Source of the DNA: Pseudomonas canadensis
GTDB taxonomy: Bacteria; Pseudomonadota; Gammaproteobacteria; Pseudomonadales; Pseudomonadaceae
Direction of reading: 5' to 3'
DNA length: 64,000 nt
NCBI RefSeq assembly: GCF_000503215.1
Contig: NZ_AYTD01000001.1
Coordinates: 186,001 to 250,000 of the forward strand
The position numbers were made by a program, and so were the translations under genes. Numbering within the stretch: the first letter of the stretch is position 1; every line of letters begins with the position of its first letter. The notes below the pieces were generated by a model. The model saw nothing but the letters and a program-made list of their open reading frames with translations. It made no database searches and was not told the origin of the DNA. Below are positions 45,038-54,201 of the stretch, one piece after another.

Positions 45038-46333
45038 CTATCCTTGGGAACGGCACCATTGTGCAGGATCGCTCGGGCGACCCTGCTGACGAATAGCGAA
45101 GTACAGCGCCGGCGTGTCCTGGCCACCACTGTTACCGACAGTGGAGATGGATTCACCGGCTTTTACAACGTCACCTGCCGACTTGAGTAAAGTCTGATTG
45201 TGGCCGTAAAGGCTCAAATAGCCATTACCGTGGTCAAGAATCACCAACAATCCGGCGCCGCGCAGCCAATCGGCAAACACCACGCGCCCACCGTGGACGG
45301 CGTGCACCTGGCTGCCGGCGGAGGCGCTGATCATCACGCCATCCCACTTCGCGCGGGTGTCGTCGCCGCGGGTTTCCCCAAAGCGTGCCAGTAATCGACC
45401 ATCAACGGGCCATGGAAGTTTGCCGCGAGCTGAAGCAAAAGGGCCGCCGAAGTTCTCACCGGCGCTGGAAACCAGCGGGCCAGGGGCTGCATGTGCCGGT
45501 TTATGCGGGGCCGGAGCGTCCGAGCTGGCAGCCAGCTCAGCTTCACGCTGACGCTTTTTTTCGGCTTCCTGCTGGGCGATCAGCGCTTTCTGCCGTGCTT
45601 CTTCGGCCTCGCGTGCCTGGCGGGCCAGGGTTTCTTCGATGGTCTTGAGCACTTTGGCCAGGTCGGCCTGGTCCTGCTCGCGGGCCTGCAGCTTGGCGTC
45701 ACGGGCCTTTACGTCGTCATTGAGTTTGGCCAAGGCCAGTTGGCGTTCCTTGCGGACCTTGTCCAATTCGTTGCGCTGGGTGTCGAGGGCGACTTTCTGG
45801 TCTTGCAGCTGGGATTGCTGGTTGCCGATTTCCTGTTCGACGTTGACCAACTGGCGCAGGGTCTCATTGAAGCTTTTCAGTTGCTCCAGGCGGGCCTTGC
45901 TCAGGTAGTCGTAGTAGGTCAGGGTGCGCGCGAATTTCTCAGGATTCTGCTGGTTGAGCAGCAGCTTGAGGTATTCCTGGCGGCCGTTCTGGTAGGCGGC
46001 ACGGGCCTGGATCGCGATCAGGCGTTGCTGTTCAACGCGTGCGCTCTGGAGTTTTTTTTTCTCAGCGTCGAGTCGCTCCAGTTCCGACTCGCTCTTCTTT
46101 AATTCTTTTTGCAGCTCCTGGACCTGCTTTTCCAGCTTGCCCATCTCGGTTTCCGTGCCGCGCAGATCTTTCTGCACCCCGGATTTTTCTTCCTGGAGCT
46201 TGCCGAGCAGTTTTTTCAGCTCGGTAATGTCCTGACGCGTAGCGTCCAACTGTTGTTGGGTTTGTGCGCGCTCATCGGCAAACGCCGGTTGGAGCAGGCA
46301 GACAAGAGCAAGGGTAATCAAGGCGCGAAGCAT
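45038..46333 (-). CDS. envC: Murein hydrolase activator EnvC
   Basis: A 431-residue periplasmic protein. After the signal peptide comes a long coiled coil (residues about 25-265, EKQVQELQKELKKSESELERL and similar). A C-terminal LytM domain follows, but its metal site is degenerate: KWDGVMI replaces the usual H-x-G-x-D, and ALYFAIR lacks the final histidine. That is expected for EnvC, which activates division amidases rather than cutting itself. I choose ATG 46333; GTG 46348 is possible. Confidence 0.93.
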   Translation of the reverse strand: MLRALITLALVCLLQPAFADERAQTQQQLDATRQDITELKKLLGKLQEEKSGVQKDLRGTETEMGKLEKQVQELQKELKKSESELERLDAEKKKLQSARVEQQRLIAIQARAAYQNGRQEYLKLLLNQQNPEKFARTLTYYDYLSKARLEQLKSFNETLRQLVNVEQEIGNQQSQLQDQKVALDTQRNELDKVRKERQLALAKLNDDVKARDAKLQAREQDQADLAKVLKTIEETLARQAREAEEARQKALIAQQEAEKKRQREAELAASSDAPAPHKPAHAAPGPLVSSAGENFGGPFASARGKLPWPVDGRLLARFGETRGDDTRAKWDGVMISASAGSQVHAVHGGRVVFADWLRGAGLLVILDHGNGYLSLYGHNQTLLKSAGDVVKAGESISTVGNSGGQDTPALYFAIRQQGRPSDPAQWCRSQG

Positions 46334-46393
46334 AGAGGCGGGCGACACCAGGGAAATGGACGGCCTAGTATGCCCGCCAAGCGCAGCAAAAAA

Positions 46394-46424
46394 AACGCCT
46401 CAAAGCCAACTGCTTTGAGGCGTT
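46394..46424 (-). terminator. Terminator after gpmI
   Basis: A perfect 13-bp stem (AACGCCTCAAAGC / GCTTTGAGGCGTT) with a 5-base loop is followed by a run of eight T on the minus strand, between gpmI and envC. Confidence 0.9.
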
Positions 46425-46471
46425 CGTCATAAAAAGCCGTTTAGGGCGATTTAATCGGTTGGTTTAGAGGT

Positions 46472-47998
46472 TTAAACCAATATCGAAGTCCCCGTCATCT
46501 CCACCGGTTTCTCCAGCCCCATCAGTTTCAGCATGGTCGGCGCCACATCCGCCAGCACGCCGCCATCACGCACCTTGAAATCACGCTTGCCGACATAGAT
46601 GAACGGTACCGGTTCGGTGGTGTGAGCGGTGTGAGCCTGGCCGGTGGATTCGTCGGACATCTGCTCGCAGTTGCCGTGGTCTGCAGTGATCAGTGCTTCG
46701 CCGCCGACCTTTTCCAGGGCATCGACGATGCGGCCGACGCACAGGTCCAGGCATTCCACGGCCTTGGTTGCGGCTTCCAGGTTGCCGCTGTGGCCGACCA
46801 TGTCGCCGTTGGCGTAGTTGACCACGATCACGTCGTAACGCTGGTGTTCGATGGCGTCGACGATCTTGTCGGTGACTTCCGGCGCGCTCATTTCCGGCTG
46901 CAGGTCGTAGGTGGCGACCTTTGGCGATGGGATCAGGATGCGTTCTTCGCCCGGGAATGGCTCTTCGCGGCCGCCGGAGAAGAAGAAGGTCACGTGGGCA
47001 TATTTTTCGGTTTCGGCAATGCGCAGCTGGGTCTTGCCGTTTTTTGCCAGGTAGTCGCCCAGCACGTTATCCAAGGTGCCTGCTGCAAAGGCGGCGGGGG
47101 CCGGGATGCTGGCGGCGTACTGGGTGAGACCCACGTATTGCACTTTCGGCTGGCGGGCGCGTTCGAACTCCTTGAAACCGTCTTCGACAAACACGCGGCT
47201 CAGCTCGCGGGCGCGGTCGGCGCGGAAGTTCATGAACACTACGGCGTCGCCGTCTTCTACCTTCACGGGCTCACCAATGGCGGTGGCTTTGACGAATTCA
47301 TCGCTTTCGCCACGGGCGTAGGCGGCTTCCAGGCCTTCCTGGGCGGTGGCGGCGTGGAATTCGGCCTGGCCGTCGACGATCAGGTTGTAGGCCTGGGCGA
47401 CGCGGTCCCAGCGGTTGTCGCGGTCCATGGCGAAGTAACGACCCACCAGGCTGGCGATGCGGCCTTTGCCGAGGGCGGCGAAAGTGGCGTCGAGCAGTTC
47501 GATGGACGACTGCGCGCTTTTTGGCGGGGTGTCACGGCCGTCAAGGAAGGCGTGCAGGTAGATCTTGTCGGCGCCGCGCTTGAAGGCCAGTTCGGCCATG
47601 GCGACCAAGTGATCCTGGTGGCTATGGACGCCGCCATCGGACAGCAAGCCCATGAAGTGCACGGCCTTGCCAGCGGCTACTGCTTTGTCTACCGCGGCGC
47701 AGATGGTCGGGTTCTCGAAGAACTCGCCATCGCGGATCGCTTTGGTCACACGGGTGAAGTCTTGATATACCACTCGTCCGGCGCCGAGGTTCATGTGGCC
47801 GACTTCCGAGTTGCCCATCTGGCCGTCCGGCAGGCCTACGTCCATGCCCGAGCCGGAGATCAGGCCGTTGGGTACGGTGGCGGTCAGGCGGTCGAGTATC
47901 GGCTTCTTGGCCGCGTATACCGCGTTGTCGTGGTGGCTTTCACTGTGTCCGAAGCCATCGAGAATTATCAGGACCAAAGGTTTAGGCGTAGTAGTCAT
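46472..47998 (-). CDS. gpmI: 2,3-bisphosphoglycerate-independent phosphoglycerate mutase GpmI
   Basis: The 508-residue manganese enzyme interconverts 3- and 2-phosphoglycerate. The start ATG 47998 begins [20 protein letters not shown]; the frame upstream to 48076 is leader. Ser64 in [11 protein letters not shown] is the phosphorylated residue, and metal ligands are visible in [14 protein letters not shown] and [12 protein letters not shown] strong terminator follows. It is divergent from the YibN-like gene across a short promoter region. Confidence 0.97.
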   Translation of the reverse strand: MTTTPKPLVLIILDGFGHSESHHDNAVYAAKKPILDRLTATVPNGLISGSGMDVGLPDGQMGNSEVGHMNLGAGRVVYQDFTRVTKAIRDGEFFENPTICAAVDKAVAAGKAVHFMGLLSDGGVHSHQDHLVAMAELAFKRGADKIYLHAFLDGRDTPPKSAQSSIELLDATFAALGKGRIASLVGRYFAMDRDNRWDRVAQAYNLIVDGQAEFHAATAQEGLEAAYARGESDEFVKATAIGEPVKVEDGDAVVFMNFRADRARELSRVFVEDGFKEFERARQPKVQYVGLTQYAASIPAPAAFAAGTLDNVLGDYLAKNGKTQLRIAETEKYAHVTFFFSGGREEPFPGEERILIPSPKVATYDLQPEMSAPEVTDKIVDAIEHQRYDVIVVNYANGDMVGHSGNLEAATKAVECLDLCVGRIVDALEKVGGEALITADHGNCEQMSDESTGQAHTAHTTEPVPFIYVGKRDFKVRDGGVLADVAPTMLKLMGLEKPVEMTGTSILV

Positions 47999-48089
47999 AG
48001 ATCCTCTCGCGGCGGTAATAAAGGAAGACAATTGAAAAGGGAGTGGCAGTTTAAAGCGAAGTTCCGACCACGTCACCGCTTTACGGGGG

Positions 48090-48117
48090 TTGGCCCCCCC
48101 TGACGGCTGTGTATACT
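48090..48117 (+). promoter_or_regulatory. Sigma-70 promoter of the yibN-grxC-secB run
   Basis: TTGGCC (-35, 48090-48095) and TATACT (-10, 48112-48117) with 16-base spacing lie 33 bases before the first gene of the run. Confidence 0.55.
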
Positions 48118-48149
48118 TACCGCCATTTTAACGCCCTGGAACCTCCTTG

Positions 48150-48563
48150 ATGGTTGATCACCTGATTGCATTTGCCACTGCCCACTATCTGCTTGTGGGT
48201 GCCTTCGTCATCCTGCTGGCGCTGCTGATCGCTCACGAATTGAGCCGCGGTGGCCGCAGCCTGAGCACGGCGGAGCTGACCGCGCTGGTCAACAAGGACG
48301 AGGCCGTTGTCGTGGACATCCGCCCAGCCAAGGATTTCGCCACCGGCCACATCGTCGGTGCCCTGAACATTCCGCAGGACAAGCTGATCGCGCGCCTGGC
48401 CGAGCTGGAAAAGCACAAGGCCAAGACCATCATCCTGGTCGATGCCCAAGGCCAGCACGCCGGCACCCACGCCCGCGAAATGCTCAAGACCGGTTTCACC
48501 GCTGCCAAGCTGTCCGGTGGCATCAGCAGCTGGCGCGCCGATAACCTGCCGCTGGTGAAGTGA
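48150..48563 (+). CDS. Rhodanese-like membrane protein (YibN-like), no cysteine
   Basis: The 137-residue protein has one N-terminal membrane helix (HYLLVGAFVILLALLIAHEL) and a cytoplasmic rhodanese-like domain (VVVDIRPAKDFATGHIVGALN, GGISSWRADNLPLV). Where an active rhodanese has its cysteine loop, the sequence is VDAQGQHAGTHA, and no cysteine occurs anywhere in the protein. Sulfur transfer is therefore impossible, and a structural role at the membrane is more likely. It resembles E. coli YibN, also encoded beside grxC and secB. ATG 48150 is chosen over TTG 48147. Confidence 0.88.
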   Translation: MVDHLIAFATAHYLLVGAFVILLALLIAHELSRGGRSLSTAELTALVNKDEAVVVDIRPAKDFATGHIVGALNIPQDKLIARLAELEKHKAKTIILVDAQGQHAGTHAREMLKTGFTAAKLSGGISSWRADNLPLVK

Positions 48564-48564
48564 T

Positions 48565-48819
48565 ATGACTCAGGTTGTCGTGTATTCCAGCGATTGGTGC
48601 CCTTACTGCATGCGGGCCAAGGCCCTGCTGGAGAAAAAGGGCGTTGCCTTCGAAGAAATCAAGGTCGACGGCAAACCCCAGGTGCGCGCCGAAATGGCCC
48701 AGAAGGCGGGGCGTACGTCCGTGCCGCAGATCTGGATCGGCGCCAAGCACATCGGTGGTTGCGACGACCTGTTCGCCCTTGAGCGCGCCGGTAAACTCGA
48801 TGCGCTGCTGCTCGTCTGA
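48565..48819 (+). CDS. grxC: Glutaredoxin 3 GrxC
   Basis: The 84-residue protein has the dithiol active site CPYC (Cys12 and Cys15) in VYSSDWCPYCMRAK, and the glutathione-site TSVPQIWIG with cis-proline. It reduces protein disulfides using glutathione. It starts one base after the stop of the YibN-like gene and precedes secB by 41 bases. Confidence 0.97.
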   Translation: MTQVVVYSSDWCPYCMRAKALLEKKGVAFEEIKVDGKPQVRAEMAQKAGRTSVPQIWIGAKHIGGCDDLFALERAGKLDALLLV

Positions 48820-48860
48820 CTCCTAAACCCTAAAAGACCCCAAGATCACAAGGATCTGCG

Positions 48861-49340
48861 ATGACTGACCAACAGAACACCGAAGCTGCAGAAGCCCAAG
48901 CGCCACAGTTCTCGCTGCAGCGCATCTACGTGCGTGACCTGTCGTTCGAAGCGCCGAAAAGCCCGGCCATCTTCCGCCAGGAATGGACCCCAAGCGTTGC
49001 GTTGGACCTGAACACCCGCCAAAAAGCCCTGGAAGGCGACTTCCACGAAGTGGTGCTGACCCTGTCTGTGACGGTCAAGAACGGCGAAGAAGTGGCCTTC
49101 ATCGCTGAAGTGCAACAGGCCGGTATCTTCCTGATCCAGGGCCTTGACGAAGCGTCCATGAGCCACACCCTGGGCGCGTTCTGCCCGAACATCCTGTTCC
49201 CCTATGCCCGTGAGACCCTGGACAGCCTGGTCACCCGTGGCTCGTTCCCTGCGCTGATGCTGGCTCCGGTGAACTTCGATGCCCTGTACGCTCAAGAGCT
49301 GCAGCGCATGCAAAGTGAAGGTTCGTCGACCGTTCAATAA
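48861..49340 (+). CDS. secB: Protein-export chaperone SecB
   Basis: A 159-residue cytoplasmic chaperone that keeps preproteins unfolded and passes them to SecA. The family landmarks are [28 protein letters not shown] [14 protein letters not shown], and the C-terminal [15 protein letters not shown]. Length matches. The gene order YibN-like, grxC, secB is conserved in gamma-proteobacteria. A REPIN follows its stop. Confidence 0.98.
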   Translation: MTDQQNTEAAEAQAPQFSLQRIYVRDLSFEAPKSPAIFRQEWTPSVALDLNTRQKALEGDFHEVVLTLSVTVKNGEEVAFIAEVQQAGIFLIQGLDEASMSHTLGAFCPNILFPYARETLDSLVTRGSFPALMLAPVNFDALYAQELQRMQSEGSSTVQ

Positions 49341-49355
49341 GTCGACGCGGTAAAA

Positions 49356-49449
49356 AATGTGGGAGCGGGCTTGCTCGCGAATGCGGTACTTCAGTCGATA
49401 TCTTCAGTGACTGACACACTGCTTTCGCGAGCAAGCCCGCTCCCACATT
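49356..49449. repeat. REPIN between secB and trmL
   Basis: Inverted arms AATGTGGGAGCGGGCTTGCT and complement at each end, separated by about 45 bases, between convergent secB and trmL. Confidence 0.92.
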
Positions 49450-49461
49450 TGTTTTGCGGTG

Positions 49462-49917
49462 TTATTTGAAGCCGAGTTGGCGCCAGCCTTCGTAAACGGC
49501 GACGGCAACGGTGTTCGACAGGTTCAAGCTGCGGCAGCCCTCGCGCATCGGCAAACGCAGACGATGGCCGTCCGGCAGTGCGTCAAGCACCTCGGCCGGC
49601 AGGCCCCGGCTTTCCGGGCCGAACAGGAAGGCGTCGCCTTCGGCAAAGCTGACATCATGGAACGGCTGCGAGCCCTTGGTGGTGAACGCGAACAGCCGCG
49701 GGTGCCCCAGGCTTTCCAGGCAGCTGGCCAGGTCGGCGTGGCGCTTGAGCGTGGCGTACTCGTGGTAGTCCAAACCGGCACGGCGCAGGCGCTTGTCGTC
49801 CATGTCGAAGCCCAAAGGCTCGATCAAATGCAGGTGGCAGCCACTGTTGGCGCACAGCCTGATAACGTTGCCGGTATTCGGCGGAATTTCTGGTTGAAAA
49901 AGGATGACGTGAAACAT
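49462..49917 (-). CDS. trmL: tRNA (cytidine/uridine-2'-O)-methyltransferase TrmL
   Basis: The 151-residue SPOUT enzyme methylates the wobble ribose of tRNA-Leu. Landmarks are FQPEIPPNTGNVIRLCANSG, LFGPESRGLP and the knot motif MREGCRSLNLSNTVAVAVYE. The start ATG 49917 overlaps the divergent gene's ATG by two bases, so the two promoters must lie inside or beyond each other's coding starts. Confidence 0.97.
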   Translation of the reverse strand: MFHVILFQPEIPPNTGNVIRLCANSGCHLHLIEPLGFDMDDKRLRRAGLDYHEYATLKRHADLASCLESLGHPRLFAFTTKGSQPFHDVSFAEGDAFLFGPESRGLPAEVLDALPDGHRLRLPMREGCRSLNLSNTVAVAVYEGWRQLGFK

Positions 49918-50356
49918 GCACGGCTCCGAAGGCAAAGATGCGCTGCATTCTACCTCCGAAGAGGACCCAAGGCCGAAGCTTATGCCGCGGGTCATGGGCT
50001 CTTTGGCAATTGTTGGCTTGATGGTGGGCCTGATGATCGGCCGACTGACCACCCCGGACCCGGTCGAATTGCAACAGGTCGAGACTGCGGCGGACGGCGT
50101 GGTGGTGTGGTTCAACAGCGAGCCCAAGCTGCACGGCGAGCATATCGACGGCACCGTGGCGCTGCTGTTCGACGCGCAAGGCACGGCAGCCAGTGGGCAA
50201 CTCAAGGTCAATGAAAAGGATGTGAACTGGCGTGTGCGCAAGACCGACGGCGGCCTGTTGTTAAACCTGGTCGCGGCTCGGCCGTTGCGCGGGGAATGGA
50301 AAGGAGAGGAGGCTGACGGCCGCTGGCGGCTGGAGATCCATCTCCAAGAGCAATAA
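49916..50356 (+). CDS. Small membrane-anchored hypothetical protein
   Basis: A 146-residue protein with one N-terminal hydrophobic helix (VMGSLAIVGLMVGLMIGRL, about residues 26-44) and a periplasmic beta-like domain (DGVVVWFNSEPKLHGEHIDG, GLLLNLVAARPLRGEW). No family name is recognised. It starts at ATG 49916 divergently from trmL with a two-base overlap. It is followed at once by a triple repeat. Confidence 0.75.
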   Translation: MHGSEGKDALHSTSEEDPRPKLMPRVMGSLAIVGLMVGLMIGRLTTPDPVELQQVETAADGVVVWFNSEPKLHGEHIDGTVALLFDAQGTAASGQLKVNEKDVNWRVRKTDGGLLLNLVAARPLRGEWKGEEADGRWRLEIHLQEQ

Positions 50357-50567
50357 AAGAGGGAATCCCCGGCCTGCCTGTACCAAGGTCCCCAAAACGG
50401 GTTGGAGCTATGGGCGCTGTGCCACATAAGCCCCGGGTGTAAAGAAGGGAGTTCCCGGCCTGCCTGTACCAGGGCTCCCAAAACGGGGTGAAGCCTTAAG
50501 GGCTTCGGTGTTAAAGAGGGGATTCTCGGCCTGCCTGTACCAAGGTCCCCGAAACTGGGTTGTACAA
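50356..50567. repeat. Three imperfect direct copies of a ~45-base repeat
   Basis: The core CGGCCTGCCTGTACCAAGG followed by TCCC.AAAACGGG occurs three times, starting near 50356, 50441 and 50513. Each copy is preceded by AAAGAGGG-like and followed by a variable 25-40 base spacer. It is non-coding and not a REP palindrome. Family unknown to me. Confidence 0.75.
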
Positions 50568-50630
50568 GGGTTATTGCAGGGCGCGTGCCAGACTCGTCGA
50601 GTTGTGCCAAAAAAATTCTTCAAATAGCGC

Positions 50631-50653
50631 AAAGCCCCGGATTACGGGGCTTT
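50631..50653. terminator. Hairpin after the triple repeat
   Basis: A perfect 9-bp stem AAAGCCCCG / CGGGGCTTT, loop GATTA, with T-rich flanks downstream (TTTGGTGTTTTTGG). Probably ends transcription entering from the repeat side. Confidence 0.6.
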
Positions 50654-50773
50654 GGTGTTTTTGGCTTTTAGGTTCTTTTCTACGAGGCTGTAGTTTCGGG
50701 CTTTGGATTCGTGCCCGATGCCGGTTCATGGTGCATTGAAGCGGTGCACAGTCTTGGGTCCAACACAAAACAA

Positions 50774-50864
50774 CTGTGGGAGCTGGCTTGCCTGCGATGG
50801 CGGTGTGTCAGCCATACATCGGGTGACTGACACGGTGCTATCGCGAGCAAGCCCGCTCCCACAG
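50774..50864. repeat. REPIN before ntrC 3' end
   Basis: Arms CTGTGGGAGCTGGCTTGCCT and complementary CGAGCAAGCCCGCTCCCACAG at the other side, about 45 bases apart. It lies just beyond the ntrC stop and could stabilise the ntrBC message. Confidence 0.9.
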
Positions 50865-50893
50865 GGGATGTTCAGTGGATCAAGGATGGGTGA

Positions 50894-52330
50894 TCAACCC
50901 TCATCACCCTCATCATCATCCCCACCGTCCACCTTCATCCCCAGCTCCTTGATCTTGCGCGTCAAGGTATTACGGCCCCACCCCAGCAACACTGCAGCAT
51001 CACGCCGGCGGCCGGCAGTGTGCTTGAGTGCCGTCTCGATCATGATCCGCTCGAACGCCGGCACGGCGCTGTCCAGCAGGTTCGACTGACCGCGTGCCAG
51101 TGCCTGGTCGGCCCATTGGCGCAAAGCCTGCTCCCAGTTGGTCACAGGGGCGGAGTCCTGCGGCAGGCTCAACAGCTCCGGCGGCAGGTCGCTGATGTGC
51201 ACTTCGCGCCCGGACGCCATCACCGTGATCCAGCGGCAGGTGTTCTCCAGTTGGCGCACGTTGCCAGGCCACGGCAGGTTCTTCAGGTATTCCTCGGTCT
51301 CGCTTTTCAGCAGTTTCGGCTCGACCGCCAGCTCCTGGGCAGCGCGGCTGAGGAAATGGCGGGCCAGGGTCGGAATGTCTTCGCGACGGTCTGACATCCG
51401 TGGAATGTGAATGCGGATTACGTTGAGGCGATGGAACAAGTCCTCACGGAATTTACCCGCGTGGACCAAGGTTTCCAGATTCTGGTGGGTCGCCGCGATG
51501 ATGCGCACATCCACCTTGACCGGCGTGTGCCCGCCCACGCGATAGAACTCACCGTCCGCCAGCACCCGCAGCAAGCGGGTTTGGGTGTCGGCCGGCATGT
51601 CGCCGATTTCATCGAGGAACAGCGTGCCGCCGTCCGCCTGTTCAAAGCGGCCGCGGCGCAGGTTGGCTGCGCCAGTGAACGCGCCTTTTTCATGGCCAAA
51701 CAGCTCGGATTCCATCAGGTCCTTGGGAATCGCCGCCATGTTCAACGCAATGAACGGCGAGGCCGCCCGTGGGCTGTGGCGGTGCAGTGCATGGGCGACC
51801 AGTTCTTTACCGGTGCCCGATTCGCCGTTGATCAGCACGGTGATGTTGGAATGGCTCAAGCGCCCGATGGCGCGAAACACTTCCTGCATCGCCGGCGCTT
51901 CGCCGATGATTTCCGGGGTACGGGTCAGGGCCGGCGGGGCTTCCTGGTTCTGCTGTTCCTGGGCGTGCTGGTTGGCGCGCTTGACCAGCGCCACCGCCTC
52001 GTCCACGTCGAACGGCTTGGGCAGGTATTCAAAGGCTCCGCCCTGATAGGACGCGACAGCGCTGTCCAGGTCCGAGTGCGCGGTCATGATGATCACCGGC
52101 AGGCGCGGGTGCTGTTCGCGGATGCGCGCCAGCAGGTCCAGGCCACTGGCGCCGGGCATGCGGATGTCGGAGATGATCACGTCGGGCTGCTGGCGCGCCA
52201 GGCGGCTCATCACGCCGTCGGCGCTGTCGAAACTCTGGGTGGTCATGCCTTCCTGTTGCAAGGCTTTCTCGAGGACCCAGCGGATAGAACGGTCGTCATC
52301 GACGATCCAGACAGTTTCACTACGGCTCAT
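50894..52330 (-). CDS. ntrC: Nitrogen response regulator NtrC
   Basis: A 478-residue sigma-54 activator. The receiver domain has Asp55 in IISDIRMPG. The AAA+ domain has Walker A GESGTGKE, the GAFTGA loop (in HEKGAFTGAANLRRG) that contacts sigma-54, and LFLDEIGDMP as Walker B. The C-terminal helix-turn-helix is AAVLLGWGRNTLTRKIKEL. Phosphorylated by NtrB under nitrogen limitation, it should activate glnA here and plausibly gabP. It overlaps ntrB by four bases. Confidence 0.97.
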   Translation of the reverse strand: MSRSETVWIVDDDRSIRWVLEKALQQEGMTTQSFDSADGVMSRLARQQPDVIISDIRMPGASGLDLLARIREQHPRLPVIIMTAHSDLDSAVASYQGGAFEYLPKPFDVDEAVALVKRANQHAQEQQNQEAPPALTRTPEIIGEAPAMQEVFRAIGRLSHSNITVLINGESGTGKELVAHALHRHSPRAASPFIALNMAAIPKDLMESELFGHEKGAFTGAANLRRGRFEQADGGTLFLDEIGDMPADTQTRLLRVLADGEFYRVGGHTPVKVDVRIIAATHQNLETLVHAGKFREDLFHRLNVIRIHIPRMSDRREDIPTLARHFLSRAAQELAVEPKLLKSETEEYLKNLPWPGNVRQLENTCRWITVMASGREVHISDLPPELLSLPQDSAPVTNWEQALRQWADQALARGQSNLLDSAVPAFERIMIETALKHTAGRRRDAAVLLGWGRNTLTRKIKELGMKVDGGDDDEGDEG

Positions 52331-53412
52331 GTCGATGGGGCTCCTTGTTCCAGTGGCAGAAAGATCGAGAAGGTGGTGTGGCCAGGATGGCTCTCACATT
52401 CGATCAGGCCCTGATGCTGGCTGATGATGTTCTGGGTAATGGCCAGGCCCAGCCCGGTACCGTCCGGGCGGCCACTGACCATGGGAAAGAAAATGGTTTC
52501 CTGGAGTTCCGCAGGAATGCCCGGACCGTTGTCGATGATCTCGACCTTGGTCACCAGGCGATGGCGCACGTGGCCGATGGTGAACTGGCGCAGGGCGCGG
52601 GTGCGCAGGCTGATGCGGCCCAGGCGCAGCTCGTTCTGGCTGCTGATGGCCTGCATGGCGTTGCGCACGATATTGAGTACCGCCTGGATCATCTGTTCGC
52701 GGTCGATCAATACGTCGGGAATGCTTGGGTCGTAGTCGCGCACCAAGGTGATGCAGCCTTGGCTTTCCGCCTCGACCAGTTGGCAGACGCGCTCCAGCAC
52801 TTCGTGCACGTTGGTCATCGCCAGCGACGGCAGCTTGTTGGAGCCAAGCATGCGGTCCACCAGGTTACGCAGGCGGTCGGCCTCTTCGATGATGACGTTG
52901 GTGTAGTCCTTGAGATTCTCGTCCGGCAGCTCGCGGGCCAGCAATTGGGCCGCGCCACGGATGCCGCCGAGTGGGTTCTTGATCTCATGGGCCAGCCCGC
53001 GCACCAACATCTTGCTGGTCTCCTGCTTGGATAGCTGCGCTTCCTCCTTGGTGATGCGCAGCAGGCGGTCGCGGGGGTGCACTTCCAGCAACAGCAGGGT
53101 GGCGCCGTTGCTCAGGATCGGGGTCACGGCGTAATCAACGGTCAGCGTCTGGCCTGTAAGCGCCGTGAGCATCGCTTCGCGCTTGGTGAACGGGTGCGCC
53201 TGCTCCACCGCCTGGCGCAACGAACTCAAGGCTTCGGCCGACTCGGTGAACAATTCGCTGATGAACTGCCCATGGCTGCGCTGGCCGCTGATGGCCAGGA
53301 GCATCTCCGCCGCCGGGTTCATGTACTCAAGACGCAGGTCGTCATTGAGCAGGATGGTCGCGGTGGTCAGGTTGTCGAGTAGCAATCGGTGCAGTGCATC
53401 GCTGATGGTCAT
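52327..53412 (-). CDS. ntrB: Nitrogen sensor kinase NtrB
   Basis: The 361-residue cytoplasmic kinase has a PAS domain (LLNDDLRLEYMNPAAEMLL), the H-box LAHEIKNPLGG with His142, and N, G1 and G2 boxes (NIVRNAMQA, EIIDNGPGIP, GTGLGLAI). PII controls the family member in response to glutamine. Start ATG 53412 after AGGTCCT-like spacing is preferred to longer frame. It is followed by ntrC with a four-base overlap. An NtrC-like dyad lies 200 bases upstream. Confidence 0.97.
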   Translation of the reverse strand: MTISDALHRLLLDNLTTATILLNDDLRLEYMNPAAEMLLAISGQRSHGQFISELFTESAEALSSLRQAVEQAHPFTKREAMLTALTGQTLTVDYAVTPILSNGATLLLLEVHPRDRLLRITKEEAQLSKQETSKMLVRGLAHEIKNPLGGIRGAAQLLARELPDENLKDYTNVIIEEADRLRNLVDRMLGSNKLPSLAMTNVHEVLERVCQLVEAESQGCITLVRDYDPSIPDVLIDREQMIQAVLNIVRNAMQAISSQNELRLGRISLRTRALRQFTIGHVRHRLVTKVEIIDNGPGIPAELQETIFFPMVSGRPDGTGLGLAITQNIISQHQGLIECESHPGHTTFSIFLPLEQGAPST

Positions 53413-53611
53413 CAGGACCTCTTTTGGAGCAAGGCGCGGGCTTGAGGCACACGCTGATACAAGGAAAATGCAAAAACCAAACCAAGGCTCCGAAAAGAAG
53501 CGTCCAAGCCCTGAAATGGGGGTTTTAGGCGCGAAACTGTGGCGTTCTGCCAGCTCGCTCGGGAAGTTTCGAACCAAAATGGGCTGGACAGGTGGGTAGG
53601 GTGCAGCCTAT

Positions 53612-53628
53612 CGCACCAATATAGTGCG
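53612..53628 (-). promoter_or_regulatory. NtrC-like operator upstream of ntrB
   Basis: CGCACCAATATAGTGCG has the GCACC-N5-(A)GTGC dyad of NtrC sites and is almost symmetrical. It lies 200 bases before the ntrB start, suggesting autoregulation. The gap 53413-53698 holds no gene. Confidence 0.5.
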
Positions 53629-53698
53629 GTTTTGTGAAGGTTGTTCAGGAAGTGGTAAGCGGACCGCTTTCAAGGCGGGTGAAAACGGTCCGTGAGGG

Positions 53699-54124
53699 TC
53701 AGTGTTGCTCTGACAGCGACATGCCCGGTGTGCCCGCATAAAACACCAGAAGCTCCACCGGGGTGTCTCCGGTGACGCCGCGATGCTCGGTGCCCACCAT
53801 CTCGGCCAGGGTTTGGCCTTGCCTCAAGGTGCGCGTAGCCCCACTGCTGCGGGCCTCGACGGTCAACTCACCTGAAACGATGTAGGCGGCGTTGGGCATG
53901 GGGTGGGTGTGCCATGGCAGTTGCGTGCGCGCAGGGATCTTCAGGCGAATCAGCGTGAGCTGCGGCGGGCCGGAGGGGTAGGCTTTGTAGGGTGTGCCAT
54001 CCCACGACTCGCTGCGTTCAAGCAAAACCTCTTTCTCGATCTGTGCCGCATCCTTTGCCTGCGTGCCGCAGCCCAGCAACGACAAACCTACCGCAGCAGC
54101 GATCAAGCACCTGAAGGTGTCCAT
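53699..54124 (-). CDS. Cupin-domain lipoprotein
   Basis: A 141-residue protein with a lipoprotein signal (lipobox LLGC, Cys19) and a single cupin. PWHTHPMPNAAYIVSGELTV gives the metal-binding HxH and downstream Glu, and a second histidine lies in GTEHRGV. It is likely a metal-dependent beta-barrel enzyme or sensor in the envelope. Substrate unknown. It shares its strand with ntrBC but lies 286 bases upstream of ntrB, so it is probably a separate unit. Confidence 0.82.
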   Translation of the reverse strand: MDTFRCLIAAAVGLSLLGCGTQAKDAAQIEKEVLLERSESWDGTPYKAYPSGPPQLTLIRLKIPARTQLPWHTHPMPNAAYIVSGELTVEARSSGATRTLRQGQTLAEMVGTEHRGVTGDTPVELLVFYAGTPGMSLSEQH

Positions 54125-54201
54125 GGTTCCATCCTGTTCATTGAGTGAACGCTCAGGCTATGGCTGTCGGCCCAGGTGATGATGCAGGACGGTTCCTCAA
54201 A

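Noticed and set aside
50356..50567. Possible CRISPR array
   Set aside because: Only three imperfect copies, unequal spacers and no cas genes.
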